5,931 nucleotides of DNA from Candidatus Omnitrophota bacterium (GCA_015233705.1 JADFXE010000078.1:1-5931); one strand, 5' to 3'; positions 1-4,822 are shown, counted from the first letter of the stretch. Numbers and translations are program-made. The notes: generated from the sequence alone by a model not told the origin.

Positions 1-32
1 GTTGACGTGTTGACCTGTTGTCCTGTTGACCT
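1..32. repeat. Octamer tandem repeat GTTGACCT, four copies, inside a reading frame
   Basis: Four adjacent 8-bp units are visible: GTTGACGT, GTTGACCT, GTTGTCCT, GTTGACCT. Copies 2 and 4 are identical, and copies 1 and 3 differ from them by one base each. The array may continue beyond the window. On the coding (minus) strand the unit is AGGTCAAC. Since 8 is not a multiple of 3, the encoded peptide would repeat every 8 residues over 24 bp. Here it reads GQQDNRSTRQ without a stop codon. Confidence 0.85.
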
Positions 33-277
33 TTTGCATCTCCCTTATCCAAAATGAAGTCAAAATGAAATGGATTATCGCTGTAAACCTTGATGCCCTT
101 CAAAAGCGGCGGGACAAACGCCGGGCTGAGTTCCACGCGGGAACCCGGCGCCGGAAGCAGGGCCGCCTCCTGGGCCGAGGCATACGGAGGCATTCCGCTG
201 GCGGTAACAAGAAAAGTCACCAGCACCACCAACGCGCACATCCTGCGCAATATTGTTTTCCGCTCAAAATAGCCCAT
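1..277 (-). CDS. Partial exported protein, N-terminal 92 residues (Omnitrophota-like family, function unknown)
   Basis: The reading frame starts at ATG 277-275 and is still open at the left edge, so only the N-terminus is visible. GGGGAG lies 8 nt before the ATG and supports this start. Residues 1-8 are short and basic (MGYFERKT), followed by RRMCALVVLVTFLVTASG and an ASAQ-type signal-peptidase site near residue 35. The export signal is therefore clear. The mature part begins EAALLPAPGSRVELSPAFVPP, then LKGIKVYSDNPFHFDFILDKGDA. From memory, this LSPAF...LKGIK...NPF.F.FILDKGD pattern recurs at the start of large exported proteins of Omnitrophota; no function is known to me. The last visible residues (GQQDNRSTRQ) are encoded by an octamer tandem repeat. 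The missing C-terminus could hold any domain. Confidence 0.8.
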   Translation of the reverse strand, partial: MGYFERKTILRRMCALVVLVTFLVTASGMPPYASAQEAALLPAPGSRVELSPAFVPPLLKGIKVYSDNPFHFDFILDKGDAKGQQDNRSTRQ

Positions 278-386
278 TCGCACCGCTCCCCAATTGCTCC
301 TTACTTGTATAAAGTATAAACTATTTATAACCCGCTCTGCCACTTTTCACGTCTTCACGTCTTCGCACCATGCAATCAACTTGCCT
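278..386. other. AT-rich intergenic leader of the 1-277 gene
   Basis: No gene is seen in these 109 bases. On the minus strand, 300-335 is AT-rich and contains TATACT- and TATACA-like hexamers that could serve as a -10 box for the gene starting at 277, but no convincing -35 box stands at the right distance. The stretch also holds the 8-bp repeat at 346-364. Confidence 0.4.
346..364. repeat. Octamer tandem repeat TTCACGTC, about 2.4 copies
   Basis: Two perfect adjacent copies of TTCACGTC (346-353, 354-361) are followed by a partial third (TTC, then GCACC). On the minus strand the unit is GACGTGAA. The period matches the 1-32 array but the sequence does not. It is non-coding here, lying between the 1-277 gene and the 387-430 terminator. 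Confidence 0.7.
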
Positions 387-430
387 AAAAAAGAAGAAAG
401 GGCAGGCAACTTCTTCAAGTCACCTGCCCT
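387..430 (-). terminator. Rho-independent terminator of the Lys/Ala-rich protein gene
   Basis: In minus-strand RNA, bases 430-417 pair with 412-399 in a 14-bp stem capped by a GAAG tetraloop (416-413). The core is AGGGCAGG against CCTGCCCU. Two of the pairs are G-U wobbles, which become C-A mismatches on the plus strand, so the hairpin is better on the minus strand. A U-rich tail, UUUCUUCUUUUUU, follows (399-387). It lies 25 nt after the stop codon of the gene at 456-737. Confidence 0.9.
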
Positions 431-455
431 GTCCCTTACTTTCCCTGAGCCGTAA

Positions 456-737
456 TTACTTTGCCGGCTCGGCAGCTTTCTTGTCAGCGGCCTTATCAGC
501 GGTTTTATCAGCCGCCTTCTCATCCGCCTTCTCGTCCTTCTTGGCCACCTTCTTCACCTTCTTGTGTTTTTTCTCGCCGGTCTTGTGATGCTTGGGCGCC
601 TTCTTGGCAGGCTTGACCTCAGCTGACGGCTGATCCTGCGTCGCAGGAACGGTCGAATTGGTCACCGGAACAGGCTGCGCAAAACCCGCGGAAACGAACA
701 TAACAACAAGCACCAGAGCAAACATGATCTTTTTCAT
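456..737 (-). CDS. Small exported Lys/Ala-rich basic protein
   Basis: This 93-aa protein has a clear signal peptide: MKK, a hydrophobic run (IMFALVLVVMFVSAG), and a likely cut after AGFA before QPVPV. The rest is low-complexity. A Pro/Thr/Ser-rich part (about residues 22-45) is followed by a Lys/His-rich part (KKAPKHHKTGEKKHKKVKKVAKK). The tail is Ala/Lys/Asp-rich, built on imperfect repeats of ADKTADKAADKKA. AAAGGA stands 7 nt before the ATG. No enzyme domain is visible, and it is probably disordered or helical outside the cytoplasm. It might bind polyanions such as DNA, peptidoglycan or envelope polymers, but that is inferred only from charge. A 53-nt AT-rich gap separates it from the 90-aa gene upstream, with no terminator seen, so it may have its own promoter or be the operon tail. 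Confidence 0.8.
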   Translation of the reverse strand: MKKIMFALVLVVMFVSAGFAQPVPVTNSTVPATQDQPSAEVKPAKKAPKHHKTGEKKHKKVKKVAKKDEKADEKAADKTADKAADKKAAEPAK

Positions 738-790
738 TTGAGAATCCTTTCAACATCAATTATTAGAATTAAGATTTTTAAGAACCAGGT

Positions 791-1063
791 CTATGAATAT
801 GTCCCCAGCCCAGGCGGCGGGCGGCCCTGTTTACTTGGAAGACATACGACCGGCCGAACGATCACATCCTCGACCGGCCGCCACTCCACAACCTGAACGA
901 TCGTTTCATGGACAATGGTCCGCTCGATCGAGGCAGGAACAACCGCCTTTAACTGACAGACGGAGCTACCCTTCTGATCCTCGATATCAGCCGCGACCAC
1001 GCACAGTCCGCCAAAAAGGATGGCGACGACCAAAAAAATATGGAGCCAACGATGCCTGAACAT
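791..1063 (-). CDS. Small exported protein of unknown function, last gene of the carbamoyltransferase operon
   Basis: This 90-aa protein is not recognised. It starts MFRHRWLH, continues with a hydrophobic segment IFLVVAILFGGLCVVAA (about residues 9-25), then DIEDQKGSSV. The segment is either a cleaved signal peptide or an N-terminal anchor. The rest is rich in Val/Ile with charged residues between (TIVHETIVQVVEWRPVEDVIVRPVV), suggesting short beta strands. Two cysteines (in SSVCQ and VVCLP) could form a disulfide. The tail is Pro/Gly-rich. It begins 16 nt after the stop of the SxtK-like gene, which argues for cotranscription. The ribosome site is weak (AGG, 5 nt before ATG). The opposite strand is also open here (793-1059), but that frame is Pro/Arg-rich without domain features, so I prefer this one. 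Confidence 0.6.
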   Translation of the reverse strand: MFRHRWLHIFLVVAILFGGLCVVAADIEDQKGSSVCQLKAVVPASIERTIVHETIVQVVEWRPVEDVIVRPVVCLPSKQGRPPPGLGTYS

Positions 1064-1079
1064 AAACGCCTAATACCTA

Positions 1080-1238
1080 TCAAAACAAAGTGTAAATAAA
1101 TGGAGCGACCGAAGACGTCTGGGCAAAAATGATCAACAGGCTGAGCAGAACCAGAATGATAATGATCGGCGCCAGCCAGAAACGTTTGCGGGTCTTCAAA
1201 AAATCCCAGAGCTCCTTGAGGATGGATGCTTTGGCCAT
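1080..1238 (-). CDS. SxtK/DUF5989-like 52-aa single-helix membrane protein
   Basis: This very short gene translates as MAKASILKELWDFLKTRKRF, then WLAPIIIILVLLSLLIIFAQ, then TSSVAPFIYTLF. It has an amphipathic N-terminus (about residues 1-20), one transmembrane helix (about 21-39), and a short conserved-looking tail ending in APFIYTLF. Size, layout and position match the small protein beside O-carbamoyltransferases, called SxtK in saxitoxin clusters and DUF5989 in family databases, as I recall them. AAGGA stands about 8 nt before the ATG. The gap to the SxtJ-like gene upstream is 17 nt and to the 90-aa gene downstream 16 nt. The function is unknown. It probably assembles with the SxtJ-like protein in the inner membrane and may tether the carbamoyltransferase there. 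Confidence 0.88.
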   Translation of the reverse strand: MAKASILKELWDFLKTRKRFWLAPIIIILVLLSLLIIFAQTSSVAPFIYTLF

Positions 1239-1255
1239 AACGGCTTCCTTTCCGT

Positions 1256-1654
1256 TTAAAACTGATTAAGATATTTTTCCCGTGGCGATTCCTTCCGGGA
1301 ACGCCGGTGCCAGTAACTGCTGGCCGCCTTGTCGATCTTCCGTTCCAGATGATCCTTGCCAATGATCCGAAACAGCAAGCCGACCGGCGTAAAGACCAGG
1401 AAAAAAACAACACCCAGGATCAAGGTTGAAATGACACCGCCGATCAGATGCGCGACCTTCATCCAGCCTTTGTAGCCAGGCTTGAGCGCCTCCCAGCGGA
1501 TCGCTGTGACCAGTACAAAAAGAACCGCGCACGCCAGCTCGACTTTCTGCGGCAGGCCGAATCCGTGTCGGCGCGTGCCCAGCAAGGCAAAGACAGCGGC
1601 GATTACGCCCAGTCCGTAGCCAAAGAACAGCAGGTCTTTCTTTTCTTTTGTCAT
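1256..1654 (-). CDS. SxtJ-like membrane protein
   Basis: A 132-aa membrane protein with three hydrophobic segments: about residues 8-26 (LLFFGYGLGVIAAVFALLG), 38-52 (VELACAVLFVLVTAI) and 67-95 (ending VVFFLVFTPVGLLFRIIG). A basic C-terminal tail follows, with conserved-looking TPVGL..R..GKD and a Lys/Arg/Trp-rich end. Size, topology and position right after a NodU/CmcH-type carbamoyltransferase identify it as SxtJ family. The ATG at 1654 lies 2 nt after the stop of the carbamoyltransferase, with GGA 6 nt upstream. A TTG at 1660 would overlap that stop (TTGA) but has no ribosome site, so I chose the ATG. Translation is probably coupled. The biochemical role is unknown; a membrane partner of the carbamoyltransferase is an inference from synteny. 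Confidence 0.87.
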   Translation of the reverse strand: MTKEKKDLLFFGYGLGVIAAVFALLGTRRHGFGLPQKVELACAVLFVLVTAIRWEALKPGYKGWMKVAHLIGGVISTLILGVVFFLVFTPVGLLFRIIGKDHLERKIDKAASSYWHRRSRKESPREKYLNQF

Positions 1655-1656
1655 GG

Positions 1657-3492
1657 TCAATCCAGCGTCTGCGAGATCTGGTCCTTCTTATACTTGTCGC
1701 GGTCCGGCTGTTTCTGTTTGTCGAGAATGAAATCGCCGAGCACCAGGTAATCCATGTTCGTGCACATAAAACACCGGTAAGAATCCTCGAGCGAACAGAC
1801 GATCGGCTCGCCGCGGATATTAAACGACGTGTTAATCACGACTGGGCATCCGGTCTTCCGGTGGAACGCCTCGATGGTCTGATGGTAAAAACCATTCCGC
1901 TCGCGGCTCACGGTCTGGACACGCGCCGAATAATCCACGTGCGTAATCGCCGGTACGGTCGAACGCTTCGCCTTCAGCCGGGCCAGGCCGGTCAGCTTGG
2001 TCGTCCGTGAAGCCGGGTCGATCTGCGTCTCTTTGACCGGGCCGACCATGAGCATGTAGGGGCTTTCGTAAGGCAGATCCACATAATCTTTGGCCTTCTC
2101 CTCGAGCATGCTCGGCGCGAACGGCCGAAAGGATTCGCGGAACTTGATCCTGACATTCATCTCTTCCTGCATCTTGGTCGAGCGGGCGTCTCCAATGATG
2201 CTGCGCGCACCTAACGCCCGCGGACCAAACTCCATCCGACCCTGAACATAACCAATGACCTTCTCGCCGGCGATCAGGTCTGCCACGCGTTCATGAATGC
2301 GCCCGCCGTCGCACTTCTCGAACGGCACGCCCTTGGCCTTCAGGAACGCTTCAACCTCGGCGCTGGAATAACCAGGCCCCAGATAAGAACCTTTCTGAAA
2401 ATCATGGACATTATTCGCCTGACGCGGCTTGTCCAGATACTGATACCAAATCGCCAGCGCCGCGCCAAGAGCACCGCCTGCATCCCCTGCCGCCGGCTGG
2501 ATCCAGATCTTGTCAAAGATATTCTCCCGGGCGATCTTGCCGTTGCCGACACAATTGAGCGCAACGCCGCCGGCCAGGCACAGATATTTCTTGCCCGTCA
2601 CCTGACGCACGTGGCGCGCGGTCTTGACCATGATCTCCTCAGTCACCTCCTGGATGGACTTGGCGATATCCATGTCCAGCTGCGTGACCGGCGTCTCGGG
2701 CTTGCGCGGAGCACGGCCAAACAGCTGATGAAACTTGCCGTTGGTCATAGTCAGCCCGGCGCAGTAGTTGAAATAATCCATGTTCAGCCGGAAAGACCCG
2801 TCGGACTTGATGTCCACCAGTTCCCGACGGATCAGGTCAGCGTATTTGGCCTCGCCGTACGGCGCCAATCCCATCAGTTTATATTCGCCGGAATTGACCC
2901 GAAAACCGCAGTAATAGGTGAACGCCGAATACAAAAGCCCCAGCGAATGCGGGAAACGGATCTCGCTGTCCAGCCGGATCCGATTGCCTTCGCCGACACC
3001 GAAACTTGTCGTGGTCCACTCACCCACGCCATCCATGGTCAGAATCGCGGCCTCCTGAAAAGGCGAAGGAAAAAAGGCCGAGGCCGCATGTGACTCGTGA
3101 TGCTCGGGAAAAAGCAATTCTCCATCCCAATCCCCGCCCAGCTCGGCAATGATCGCGTCTTTCAAAAAGATCTTTTCCTTGAGCCACGCTGGCATGGCCT
3201 TGAGGAAGGATAAAAGACCAAACGGCGCATAATTCAAGTAGGTCAACAGAAGGCGTTCGAGTTTGACGAAAGGCTTTTCATAGAACGCGACATGGGACAC
3301 ATCCTTGATCGTGATCCCGGCCTCTTTCAGGCAACACTGGATTGCGTTCTTAGGAAACCCGGCGTCATGCTTCTGGCGGGTGAAACGTTCCTCCTGGGCC
3401 GCGGCCATGATCTCGCCATCCCTCAAGAGCGCAGCAGCACTGTCGTGATAATAAGCGGAAATACCGAGAATATAGATTGGCTTTTGATCCAT
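1657..3492 (-). CDS. O-carbamoyltransferase, NodU/CmcH/TobZ family
   Basis: This 611-aa enzyme is full length for the family, which moves the carbamoyl group of carbamoyl phosphate to a hydroxyl group through a carbamoyl-adenylate made with ATP. The Kae1-like N-terminal half has HDSAAALL (16-23), QEERFTRQKHDAGFP (33-47), HHESHAASAFF (131-141), MDGVGEW (153-159), NSGEYKLMGLAPYG (200-213), GGVALNC (308-314) and QPAAGDAGGALGAA (332-345). H131, H135, D154 and D337 fit the metal-binding residues of TobZ, with the same spacing as I recall it. The YrdC-like C-terminal half has QGRMEFGPRALGARSI (417-432), KFRESFRPFAP (450-460) and NTSFNIRGEPIV (554-565). No residue looks broken. There is no membrane segment, so it should be cytosolic. 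The acceptor is unknown: sugar, lipid-linked glycan or small metabolite are all possible. The ribosome site is unusual (see 3498-3520). Confidence 0.97.
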   Translation of the reverse strand: MDQKPIYILGISAYYHDSAAALLRDGEIMAAAQEERFTRQKHDAGFPKNAIQCCLKEAGITIKDVSHVAFYEKPFVKLERLLLTYLNYAPFGLLSFLKAMPAWLKEKIFLKDAIIAELGGDWDGELLFPEHHESHAASAFFPSPFQEAAILTMDGVGEWTTTSFGVGEGNRIRLDSEIRFPHSLGLLYSAFTYYCGFRVNSGEYKLMGLAPYGEAKYADLIRRELVDIKSDGSFRLNMDYFNYCAGLTMTNGKFHQLFGRAPRKPETPVTQLDMDIAKSIQEVTEEIMVKTARHVRQVTGKKYLCLAGGVALNCVGNGKIARENIFDKIWIQPAAGDAGGALGAALAIWYQYLDKPRQANNVHDFQKGSYLGPGYSSAEVEAFLKAKGVPFEKCDGGRIHERVADLIAGEKVIGYVQGRMEFGPRALGARSIIGDARSTKMQEEMNVRIKFRESFRPFAPSMLEEKAKDYVDLPYESPYMLMVGPVKETQIDPASRTTKLTGLARLKAKRSTVPAITHVDYSARVQTVSRERNGFYHQTIEAFHRKTGCPVVINTSFNIRGEPIVCSLEDSYRCFMCTNMDYLVLGDFILDKQKQPDRDKYKKDQISQTLD

Positions 3493-3497
3493 ACAGA

Positions 3498-3520
3498 GGG
3501 GCTGCCCAAGGGCAGTCCTT
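3498..3520 (-). promoter_or_regulatory. Hairpin between Shine-Dalgarno and start codon of the carbamoyltransferase gene
   Basis: The only good ribosome-binding sequence, AAGGA (3520-3516 on the minus strand), lies 23 nt before the ATG, which is too far. Between them CUGCC and GGCAG (3515-3511 and 3506-3502) form a hairpin capped by a CUUG tetraloop, a known very stable loop. When the hairpin is folded, AAGGA is effectively about 9 nt from the ATG. A longer fold, pairing GG of the AAGGA with CC at 3500-3499, would instead hide the site. The 36-nt gap also follows the CBS gene stop directly. Confidence 0.5.
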
Positions 3521-3528
3521 ATTTTGCA

Positions 3529-3951
3529 TTAGGCAAAGACGATATTGATGATGTCGTGCCGGCCAACAACCCCGACCAGCTTATCCCCGTCAAAAACCGG
3601 GATGGTAATGGCATCTTTCTTATGCATCAGAGCCACAGCCCTGGCTGTGGTATCCTTGGCCTGCAGGAAGAAAACCTCTTCCCGGCCAAGGAAATCCGTC
3701 AATGGCCGCTCTCCCATCTCACGCAGCGCCTGCATCTTGTGATGCCCCTGGGACAGAACCTCTCCCATGATGCCAAGCAGTTCGCGGACCGTAAAAACCC
3801 CCAAAAGACAATCCGGATCCTCTGGCCTGACCACTAAAATGCCGTTGATCCGGTAACGCAGGAGCAGATGCGCCACGTCCCTAATAGACACATTCGCCTT
3901 GACCTTAAGCGGATGATCGTTCATGATATCGCTGATCGGCAAATTAAGCAT
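3529..3951 (-). CDS. Two-CBS-domain (Bateman module) protein
   Basis: A 140-aa protein made of little more than a pair of CBS domains, which usually bind ATP, ADP, AMP, S-adenosylmethionine or related ligands. CBS1 (about residues 6-64) starts ISDIMNDHPLKVKANVSIRDVAHLL and ends LLGVFTVRELL. CBS2 (about 84-138) includes FFLQAKDTTARAVALMHKKD, IPVFDGDKLVGVVGRHDII. The usual G-x-x-(S/T)-x-x-(D/E) nucleotide motif is G51-V-F-T54-V-R-E57 in CBS1. In CBS2 it is G127-V-V-G130-R-H-D133, with Gly at the Ser/Thr position. There is no catalytic or DNA-binding domain. It is the first gene of the operon and ends 36 nt before the ATP-using carbamoyltransferase, so it may sense adenylates for that enzyme (inference). 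GGGG about 6 nt before the ATG is a modest ribosome site. Confidence 0.93.
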   Translation of the reverse strand: MLNLPISDIMNDHPLKVKANVSIRDVAHLLLRYRINGILVVRPEDPDCLLGVFTVRELLGIMGEVLSQGHHKMQALREMGERPLTDFLGREEVFFLQAKDTTARAVALMHKKDAITIPVFDGDKLVGVVGRHDIINIVFA

Positions 3952-3974
3952 CCCATACCCCGCAGAATGGCGTT

Positions 3975-4001
3975 ATTATAACAAAAATTCTCTTTTGCCA
4001 A
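3975..4001 (-). promoter_or_regulatory. Promoter of the CBS-carbamoyltransferase operon
   Basis: On the minus strand a perfect TATAAT (3980-3975) is preceded by TGT (3983-3981), giving an extended -10 box TGTTATAAT. TTGGCA (4001-3996) lies 15 bp upstream as a -35 box. That spacing is short for sigma-70, but an extended -10 can compensate. It is 18 bp before the CBS gene start codon. Confidence 0.65.
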
Positions 4002-4023
4002 GAAGGCTTTTATAATTTATACT
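3995..4023 (+). promoter_or_regulatory. Promoter of the Flp-type pilin gene
   Basis: TTGCCA (3995-4000) and TATACT (4018-4023) are 17 bp apart, the ideal sigma-70 spacing. Transcription would start near 4030, leaving a leader of about 24 nt that contains the GGAGGA ribosome site. A second TATAAT at 4011-4016 is closer to the -35 but only 10 bp away, so I do not favour it. The -35 overlaps the divergent minus-strand -35 by five of six bases. Confidence 0.6.
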
Positions 4024-4038
4024 TCTATTGTGAAGAAT

Positions 4039-4044
4039 GGAGGA
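4039..4044 (+). promoter_or_regulatory. Ribosome-binding site GGAGGA that fixes the pilin start
   Basis: GGAGGA is a near-perfect Shine-Dalgarno 9 nt before ATG 4054. The same frame is open from a GTG at 4030, but that start would put this site inside the gene and would have no ribosome site of its own. Confidence 0.85.
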
Positions 4045-4053
4045 ATAAAGACC

Positions 4054-4227
4054 ATGCCCCGCAAGAAAACCGGCCAATCATTGCTGGAATACACTGCTGT
4101 CGTATTCGTCATCATAACCGCGATCATCCTTGCCGGCCCCTACCTCCTCAGATGTGTGAACGCCCACTTCAAAATGCTGGATGACAGCGTCCAGGATTCT
4201 GTCACAGAAAATATCAGAAACAGATAA
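4054..4227 (+). CDS. Flp-type (type IVb) prepilin-like protein
   Basis: This 57-aa protein has the class III prepilin signal. A basic leader MPRKKTG is followed by QSLLEYTAVVFVIITAIILAG. Prepilin peptidase would cut after G7, leaving Gln as residue 1, Glu at +5 (E12) and Tyr at +6 (Y13), the G/xxxxEY pattern of Flp pilins. The hydrophobic helix spans about residues 14-32. The short C-terminal part (NAHFKMLDDSVQDSVTENIRNR) is charged and polar. The mature size of 50 residues is typical of Flp pilins. It is the only plus-strand gene, with its own promoter and ribosome site. No prepilin peptidase, Tad ATPase or secretin is in the window, so the assembly machinery must be elsewhere. A pseudopilin or TadE-like minor pilin role is also possible. 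It ends 13 nt from the convergent receiver gene, with no terminator seen. Confidence 0.85.
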   Translation: MPRKKTGQSLLEYTAVVFVIITAIILAGPYLLRCVNAHFKMLDDSVQDSVTENIRNR

Positions 4228-4240
4228 ATCTATTCGGCAA

Positions 4241-4813
4241 TCAGGCCGCGAGGATACGCTCGACCATCCGGATGAGGAACTCATTGCGGAAAGGTTTGGT
4301 AAGATAATCGTTCGCCCCGATCTTCATGATCTTCTCAACAGCGTCCATATCGAGAACTCCGGAAATGATCACGATCTTGACCCCCTGACCCTGGGGATCC
4401 TGGCGCAGACGCGAGCAGACCTCGAACCCATCCAGCCCCGGCATCCGAATATCCAGAAGAATAAGGTCCGGCTTGAACTCGGCGAACTTCTGCCCTGCCT
4501 CGAATCCATCGTAGGCTAAGGCGATATCATATTTCTCCTCATTAAGAAGGACCCGCTGGATGGCGCTGACCATTTCCTTGTCATCGTCAACAACCAGGAT
4601 CTTTTTGGGACCAGTTACCTTCTGGAATTGAGCGGGAATAGGCATGCCATACTCTTTAAGAAATGCTAAGAAATCTTCCTCGTTCACACGGCTATGGTTG
4701 CCGGGAGTCCGGTAGGCCTTGAGCTTGCCTTCCTCAATCCACTTGAGGACTGCGCGGTCTGTCACATGACAAAGCTGCGCAATCTCACCGGTTGTGAACG
4801 GACCCTGTTCCAT
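4241..4813 (-). CDS. HTH-receiver response regulator (MerR/excisionase-type HTH plus REC)
   Basis: A 190-aa protein with two domains. Residues about 5-53 form a MerR/excisionase-type helix-turn-helix (FTTGEIAQLCHVTDRAVLKWIEEGKLKA is its core, written here in two overlapping parts: FTTGEIAQLCHVTDRA and VLKWIEEGKLKA), ending in YRTPGNHSRVNEEDF, the usual wing region. Residues about 69-190 form a receiver domain. Its acidic pocket is D76/D77, the phosphoacceptor is D121 (LLDIRMPGLDG), the switch residues are S151 and Y170, and the catalytic lysine is K173 (TKPF). All key residues are intact, so phosphorylation is expected. The domain order is the reverse of common response regulators, which put the DNA-binding domain last. 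No histidine kinase is nearby, so this is an orphan. AGGGAG stands 5 nt before the ATG and overlaps the stop of the PilZ gene, so translation is coupled. It may regulate surface genes; its target is unknown. Confidence 0.95.
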   Translation of the reverse strand: MEQGPFTTGEIAQLCHVTDRAVLKWIEEGKLKAYRTPGNHSRVNEEDFLAFLKEYGMPIPAQFQKVTGPKKILVVDDDKEMVSAIQRVLLNEEKYDIALAYDGFEAGQKFAEFKPDLILLDIRMPGLDGFEVCSRLRQDPQGQGVKIVIISGVLDMDAVEKIMKIGANDYLTKPFRNEFLIRMVERILAA

Positions 4814-4822
4814 GTCGACTCC

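Noticed and set aside
26..319. Plus-strand open frame at the left edge
   Set aside because: It is antisense to the exported protein gene at 1-277, whose signal peptide and ribosome site are clear.
370..588. Plus-strand Ser/Ala/Phe-rich open frame
   Set aside because: It mirrors the low-complexity Lys/Ala-rich gene and begins inside that gene's terminator region.
793..1059. Plus-strand Pro/Arg-rich open frame opposite the 90-aa gene
   Set aside because: It lacks a signal or domain, while the minus-strand frame has an export segment and fits the operon. Some doubt remains.
949..1413. Minus-strand open frame of 154 codons overlapping the SxtJ- and SxtK-like genes
   Set aside because: It is out of frame with both membrane proteins, which have clear helices, ribosome sites and operon spacing.
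2293..3093. Long plus-strand open frame (266 codons) opposite the carbamoyltransferase
   Set aside because: It lies wholly antisense to a conserved enzyme with family motifs throughout. It has no ribosome site I could see and no recognisable domain.
1080..3492. Saxitoxin biosynthesis cluster
   Set aside because: Only the sxtI-J-K-like trio is present. None of the pathway's core enzymes is in the window, and the trio occurs without the toxin pathway.
3498..3528. Inverted repeat before the carbamoyltransferase gene read as a terminator of the CBS gene
   Set aside because: On the minus strand no U tract follows the stem, and the next gene begins within 10 nt. A partial U-rich tail exists only on the plus strand, where there is no gene to terminate.
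3292..3837. Plus-strand open frame across the carbamoyltransferase start and the CBS gene
   Set aside because: It is antisense to two well-supported genes and spans their junction, and its translation shows no domain features.
4181..4519. Plus-strand open frame downstream of the pilin
   Set aside because: It overlaps the pilin end in another frame and is antisense to the receiver domain.
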